This document shows positions 60,313 through 64,000 of a stretch of 64,000 nucleotides of DNA, in pieces (within the stretch, counting starts at the first letter, position 1; the number at the start of each line of letters is the position of its first letter). The position numbers and the translations under genes are program-made. The notes beneath the pieces were generated by a model that was not told the DNA's origin, did not search any database, and saw only the letters and a list, made by a program, of their open reading frames with translations. The DNA is from Shimia marina (GTDB lineage Bacteria; Pseudomonadota; Alphaproteobacteria; Rhodobacterales; Rhodobacteraceae): NCBI RefSeq assembly GCF_001458175.1, contig NZ_CYPW01000032.1:7661-71660 (forward strand). The letters are read 5' to 3'.

Positions 60313-61278
60313 ATGCAATTCTCTGTCACCCCGGATGTGTTCAAACTGGCGCAGGTGTTCACCATTTCGCGCGGCTCGCGCACGGAGGCGAAGGTGCTGA
60401 CGGTGCGGGTGGAAGATGAGGGCCATGTGGGGTGGGGCGAATGTGTGCCTTATGCGCGCTATAATGAAACCCTTGAGAGTGTGACCGCAGAGATTGAGGC
60501 CTTGAGCGGGCGGCTTGACCGTCAGGCCCTGTATGATCTCCTGCCGGCTGGCGCGGCCCGTTTTGGGGTGGATGCGGCGCTTTGGGATCTGGAATGCAAA
60601 AAGGCGGGCAAGCGCGCCTGGGAATTGGCTGGATTGCCAAAGCCGGGGCCGGAGATCACCGCCTATACGCTGTCGCTGGCCACACCTGCGGAGATGCAGG
60701 CGCAGGCGGCCAAGAATGCGCATCGCCCGCTGTTGAAAATCAAACTGGGCACGCCAGATGATATGGCGCGTCTGGAAGCGGTGCGCGCAGGGGCGCCGAA
60801 ATCCACCATCATCGTGGATGCCAATGAGGGCTGGTCGGCAGAGGTCTATGCGGATCTGGCGCCACATCTCGTACGTCTCGGTGTGGCTCTGGTGGAGCAA
60901 CCTTTGCCTGCGGGAGAGGATGAGGCGCTGATCGGGATGGAGCGTCCGGTGCCGGTCTGTGCCGATGAAAGTGCCCATGATTGCAGCAGTCTGCCCAAAT
61001 TGAAGGGCAAATATGACGTGGTGAACATAAAATTGGACAAAACTGGCGGGCTGACGGAGGCGTTGAAACTGCGCGAAGCGGCTCTGGCGGAAGGTTATAA
61101 GGTCATGGTGGGCTGCATGGTTGGCTCCTCGCTGGCGATGGCACCGGCCACGCTGGTGGCGCAGGGGGCCATGATCACTGACCTTGACGGGCCGCTCCTG
61201 CTGGCCGAAGACCGTGACACACCACTTTTGTTTGATGACAAGGGCGTGCACCCGCCAGAGGCCGCGCTCTGGGGATAA
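60313..61278 (+). CDS. dgcA: N-acetyl-D-glutamate racemase / dipeptide epimerase (DgcA, enolase superfamily)
   Basis: Enolase-superfamily racemase. The 321-residue protein has the KxK catalytic motif KIK at 142-144, metal ligands Asp169 (IIVDANEG), Glu195 (LVEQPLP) and Asp218 (CADESAHD), and the second-face Lys243 in NIKLDKTGG. Annotated homologues are called L-Ala-D/L-Glu epimerase, but next to DgcN it most likely racemises N-acetyl-D-glutamate. The last gene of the D-amino-acid group (62049) is a D-amino-acid aminotransferase, consistent with this. Start ATG 60313. Confidence 0.88.
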   Translation: MQFSVTPDVFKLAQVFTISRGSRTEAKVLTVRVEDEGHVGWGECVPYARYNETLESVTAEIEALSGRLDRQALYDLLPAGAARFGVDAALWDLECKKAGKRAWELAGLPKPGPEITAYTLSLATPAEMQAQAAKNAHRPLLKIKLGTPDDMARLEAVRAGAPKSTIIVDANEGWSAEVYADLAPHLVRLGVALVEQPLPAGEDEALIGMERPVPVCADESAHDCSSLPKLKGKYDVVNIKLDKTGGLTEALKLREAALAEGYKVMVGCMVGSSLAMAPATLVAQGAMITDLDGPLLLAEDRDTPLLFDDKGVHPPEAALWG

Positions 61279-61285
61279 GGGCGCG

Positions 61286-61936
61286 ATGAAAACAGCCATC
61301 ATTTTTGACACCGAGTATCTGACCGATGCGGGCGCTTTGGGGCGGTTGTGGTTTGGGCCGGAAGATCCCGATCCGATGCTGGTGCAGATTGGCGCTGTGG
61401 CACTGTCGCTGGAAGATGATTTTGAGGTGCTGGCGCGTTATGAGGCGGTGGTGATGCCACGGGATCGTCAAGGGATGCCCTGTCAGGCAACACCCTATTT
61501 TGAAGAGCTGACCGGGGTGAGCAACGCGCGGATTGCGCAGGACGGTGGCACGCTGCAGGCGGGTCTGGACGGTTTGCGGGACTTTGCTGCAGGTGCGCCT
61601 TTGTGGAGCTGGGGCAAAGATGAGCTCTATGCGCTGGGCGTGAGCTGCTATCTGGCGGGCATTGCGCCGCCGATCCCGGCGCATCGGTTTGGCAATGTGC
61701 GCAATCTTGTGCTCAAGGCAGGCATGCCGCAAGAGGATATGGCGCGGTTGAGCAGCAATGAGCTGGGCGGTTACTACGGGCTGCCCAATCAGGATGCGCG
61801 GGCGCATGATGCGGTGGACGATGCACTGTCGATTGCCGTGGCATTGCGGCATCTGTTGCAGAAAAGCGCGTTGCGCCCAGAGGATTTTGACCGGCCCGTT
61901 CAGGCGGAGGGGCAGGCCCCGCGTGCGGTAGGATAG
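61286..61936 (+). CDS. 3'-5' exonuclease (DEDD/DnaQ-like)
   Basis: A 216-residue exonuclease-like protein. The first acidic motif FDTEYL (Asp8, Glu10) is at the N-terminus, and HDAVDDALSIA near residue 175 provides the later His/Asp of the DEDDh type. It lies 7 bases after dgcA, so it is co-transcribed. Function in this operon is not obvious. ATG 61286 follows AAGGGC; a start at 61184 lies in dgcA. Confidence 0.82.
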   Translation: MKTAIIFDTEYLTDAGALGRLWFGPEDPDPMLVQIGAVALSLEDDFEVLARYEAVVMPRDRQGMPCQATPYFEELTGVSNARIAQDGGTLQAGLDGLRDFAAGAPLWSWGKDELYALGVSCYLAGIAPPIPAHRFGNVRNLVLKAGMPQEDMARLSSNELGGYYGLPNQDARAHDAVDDALSIAVALRHLLQKSALRPEDFDRPVQAEGQAPRAVG

Positions 61937-62048
61937 GGAGTGTCGCCGCGTTGTGGCAGCATGCGCGCTTTGCAGGCGCGTCCGAATTCAGTAGAGACAC
62001 CATGAACACCGGCTTCAGGGGCCGGAGCAGAAAGAAGGACGACCAACC

Positions 62049-62909
62049 ATGACCCGCACAGTCTATGTGAACGGCGCATATCTGCCGGAGACCGAGGCCA
62101 CCATTTCGATTTTTGACCGTGGGTTCCTGATGGCGGATGCGGTCTATGAGGTGACATCGGTTCTGGATGGAAAGCTGATTGATTTTGAGGGGCATGCTGT
62201 GCGTTTGCAGCGCTCTCTGGATGAGCTGGAGATGGCCGCGCCCTGCACGCAGGAAGAGCTGCTGGAGATCCACCGCAAGCTTGTGGAGTTGAACGACATT
62301 GACGAAGGTCTGGTGTACCTGCAGGTGACACGGGGCAGCGATGGCGACCGTGATTTTGTTTTCCCTTCGGCGGACACCAAGCCGAGCCTTGTGCTGTTTA
62401 CCCAGAACAAACCCGGGCTGGCGGACAATCCGGCGGCCAAGAAAGGGGCCAAGATCATCTCGATTGAAGACATCCGCTGGGGGCGTCGTGACATCAAGAC
62501 CGTGCAATTGCTCTATCCGTCGATGGGCAAGATGATGGCCAAGAAAGCCGGCTGTGATGATGCGTGGATGGTAGAAGACGGCTATGTGACTGAGGGCACC
62601 TCCAACAACGCCTATTTCGTGAAAGACGGCGTGATCGTGACCCGCCCGCTGTCCAATGACATTCTGCATGGCATCACGCGCAAGGCCGTGTTGCGCATGG
62701 CGGCAGAGGCGCAGCTTAAGATTGAAGAGCGGCTTTTCACCATTGAAGAAGCCCAGGCGGCGGATGAGGCTTTCACCACCTCTGCATCGGCTTTTGTGAT
62801 GCCGGTTGTGGAAATTGATGGCGTTGCGTTGGGCGATGGCACGCCGGGGCCGATTGCCAGCCGTTTGCGTGAAATCTATCTCGACGAGAGCCGTAAAGCC
62901 GCTGTTTGA
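62049..62909 (+). CDS. dat: D-amino acid aminotransferase
   Basis: Class IV PLP aminotransferase interconverting D-amino acids and 2-oxo acids, with D-glutamate/2-oxoglutarate and D-alanine/pyruvate as typical pairs. The 286-residue protein has VYVNGAYLPETEATISIFDRG, the PLP lysine at about 150 in RRDIKTVQLL, and VTEGTSNNAYFVKDG. The sequence matches D-alanine aminotransferase better than branched-chain aminotransferase. ATG 62049 follows GAAGGACGA. It is 112 bases downstream of the exonuclease gene and could have its own promoter; it ends at a strong terminator. Together with dgcN/dgcA it suggests use of D-amino acids. Confidence 0.9.
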   Translation: MTRTVYVNGAYLPETEATISIFDRGFLMADAVYEVTSVLDGKLIDFEGHAVRLQRSLDELEMAAPCTQEELLEIHRKLVELNDIDEGLVYLQVTRGSDGDRDFVFPSADTKPSLVLFTQNKPGLADNPAAKKGAKIISIEDIRWGRRDIKTVQLLYPSMGKMMAKKAGCDDAWMVEDGYVTEGTSNNAYFVKDGVIVTRPLSNDILHGITRKAVLRMAAEAQLKIEERLFTIEEAQAADEAFTTSASAFVMPVVEIDGVALGDGTPGPIASRLREIYLDESRKAAV

Positions 62910-62934
62910 GGCAGCCGCACGAGGGTTAAAAATG

Positions 62935-62965
62935 AAAAAGCCGTCGGAAAATCCGGCGGCTTTTT
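62935..62965 (+). terminator. Intrinsic terminator after dat
   Basis: AAAAAGCCGTCGG-AAAAT-CCGGCGGCTTTTT with a T run, 25 bases after the stop codon. Confidence 0.92.
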
Positions 62966-63210
62966 GTATTCTGTTGTGCCAGCGATAGGGTGCTGGTTTG
63001 CTCTTGAAAATAAGGCTTCCGTGAGTGGTGGCCGTGTTCGTAAGTGGTGTTTTCAATACCTTGATATTTACTTAAGAGATATTACCAGTCAACCTTTAGT
63101 TGCTTAATTTGTGAATAAAACGTCAGAGACGCTGACCAAGCGGCAAAAAGCGCAGAAATCAGGGTGTGTTAGCAGACACATCAGGAACCCTGCGCCTCGC
63201 GATGGTGCTG
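62966..63210. other. AT-rich region between dat and the quinone-reductase-like gene
   Basis: The stretch from about 63,000 to 63,130 is distinctly AT-rich (TTGATATTTACTTAAGAGAT and similar) compared with its neighbours. No supported gene is seen; a 61-codon reading from a GTG at 63111 overlaps the opposite gene and has no features. A small stem TGTGT-TAGCAG-ACACA near 63166 could end the leftward gene. Confidence 0.4.
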
Positions 63211-64000
63211 TCAGGGCGCCACTTGCAGGACAATTTTTCCAATATGACCGCTGCTTTCCATGCGTTGATGGGCAGCAACGGCGTCTTGCAGGGTAAATGT
63301 GCTGTCCATGACGGGGGCGATGCGGCCGCTTTCGAGCAGAGGCCAGACATCTTGCAGCAGTGCCTCGGCAATCTTGGCTTTGGCCAGATCGCTTTGCGGA
63401 CGTAGGGTGGAGCCGGTGATGGTCAGACGGCGCATCATGACATGGGCAAAGTTGAGGCTGATCTTGGGGCCCTGCAGAAAAGCAATCTGCACAAGGCGGC
63501 CATCGTCGGCCATGGCTTTGACGTTGCGTGGGAGATAATCGCCGCCCACCATATCCAAAATGAGATCGGCGCCGCCTTCTGCACGCAGGACATCGACAAA
63601 ATCCTCGTCGCGGTAGTTGATGGCGCGTTCGGCTCCCAGTTTTACGCAGGCATCGCATTTTTCTGCGGAGCCTGCTGTGGTGAACACGCGTGCGCCAGCG
63701 GCTTGCGCCAGTTGGATGGCGGTTGTGCCGATGCCAGAAGAGCCGCCATGCACCAGAAACCGTTCGCCGGCTTTCAATCCGCCGCGCTGAAACACGTTGG
63801 AATAGACGGTGAAGAAGGTTTCGGGCAGGCAGGCGGCGGCTTTGAGATCCATGCCTTTGGGCACAGGCAGGCAGTGCGCGGCAGGTGTCAGGGCATATTC
63901 TGCATAGCCGCCGCCGGGCAGCAACGCACAAACGCTGTCCTCTTCGGCCCATTGGGTGACGCCTGCGCCCACCGCGGCGATGGTGCCTGAGGCCTCAAGG
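63211..64000 (-). CDS. NADPH:quinone oxidoreductase-like MDR protein (runs off the right edge)
   Basis: Minus-strand frame from the window edge to 63211, lacking the N-terminus. The visible 263 residues are a medium-chain zinc-independent dehydrogenase/reductase of the quinone oxidoreductase (PIG3/TP53I3) type: LEASGTIAAVGAGV, AACLPETFFTVYSNVF, the Rossmann motif HGGSSGIGTTAIQLAQAAGA, INYRDEDFVDVLR, and the C-terminal SSGHIGKIVLQV. The absence of a structural-zinc Cys cluster is consistent with this group. The physiological substrate is unknown. Confidence 0.9.
   Translation of the reverse strand, partial: LEASGTIAAVGAGVTQWAEEDSVCALLPGGGYAEYALTPAAHCLPVPKGMDLKAAACLPETFFTVYSNVFQRGGLKAGERFLVHGGSSGIGTTAIQLAQAAGARVFTTAGSAEKCDACVKLGAERAINYRDEDFVDVLRAEGGADLILDMVGGDYLPRNVKAMADDGRLVQIAFLQGPKISLNFAHVMMRRLTITGSTLRPQSDLAKAKIAEALLQDVWPLLESGRIAPVMDSTFTLQDAVAAHQRMESSGHIGKIVLQVAP

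Noticed and set aside
61713-63056. Minus-strand open frame of 447 codons across the dat gene
   Set aside because: Antisense to dat and the exonuclease gene, which both have clear family motifs.

Overview
The window looks like a chromosomal segment of a marine alphaproteobacterium of the Roseobacter group (Rhodobacterales). The grounds are GC-rich coding sequence, a taurine/C2-sulfonate degradation locus (tauR, tpa, tauABC, xsc, pta), a malyl-CoA lyase of the ethylmalonyl-CoA type, a TIGR02300/FYDLN acidic protein, a DUF1674 (Sdh assembly) protein, and an intergenic motif (GGATATT-n2/3-AGGCCAAATGAAG) that I associate with Rhodobacterales. No phage, insertion sequence, integron, CRISPR array or rRNA operon was seen. 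There is one tRNA, Ala(GGC).

Bases 1-10,000: the start of a citrate synthase gene, then the taurine locus: pta (+), xsc (-), the MocR-type regulator tauR (-), tpa (-), and divergently tauA-tauB-tauC (+). Taurine is imported by TauABC, transaminated with pyruvate by Tpa to sulfoacetaldehyde, cleaved by Xsc with phosphate to acetyl phosphate and sulfite, and converted to acetyl-CoA by Pta. CTGGACTT direct repeats lie in front of tauR and a related pair lies between tpa and tauA. TauC has an extra extracytoplasmic domain of about 125 residues.

Bases 10,000-29,300: rhlE, an M48 lipoprotein, an aldehyde dehydrogenase, a single-cysteine peroxiredoxin, and a small membrane protein translationally coupled to a chemoreceptor. 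Next comes the RNA-metabolism set pnp / rpsO / truB / rbfA, read leftwards and interrupted by a block of accessory genes (GDSL lipoprotein, two orphan ORFs, fatty-acid-hydroxylase-like protein, FAD oxidoreductase, CobW-type GTPase behind a Zur-like palindrome). dapB closes the region.

Bases 29,400-36,260: a glycine-betaine/TMAO-type ABC transporter with a double-length permease, then two tandem paralogous TPR membrane proteins, the second broken by a one-base change in a T run.

Bases 36,260-48,700: mostly housekeeping genes (DUF1674, RsmB-like methyltransferase, heparinase II/III-like protein, purH, lspA, DUF3035 lipoprotein, active plus inactive M16 peptidase pair), a GGDEF-EAL protein and a small GT32-like glycosyltransferase.

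Bases 48,800-64,000: tRNA-Ala, FYDLN protein, YgjP-like metallopeptidase, GntR/FCD regulator, MFS exporter with a His-rich tail, accA, AraC-GyrI regulator, LysE exporter with divergent Lrp regulator, a 5'-truncated dimethylglycine-dehydrogenase-like gene, malyl-CoA lyase, and a D-amino-acid group (dgcN, dgcA, an exonuclease, D-amino-acid aminotransferase). The window ends inside an NADPH:quinone-reductase-like gene.

Nothing here is a clearly new defence or mobile system. The best leads are the TauC insertion, the D-glutamate/D-amino-acid gene group, the small protein-chemoreceptor coupling, the Zur-like box before the CobW gene, and the two decayed genes (frameshifted TPR, truncated dehydrogenase).
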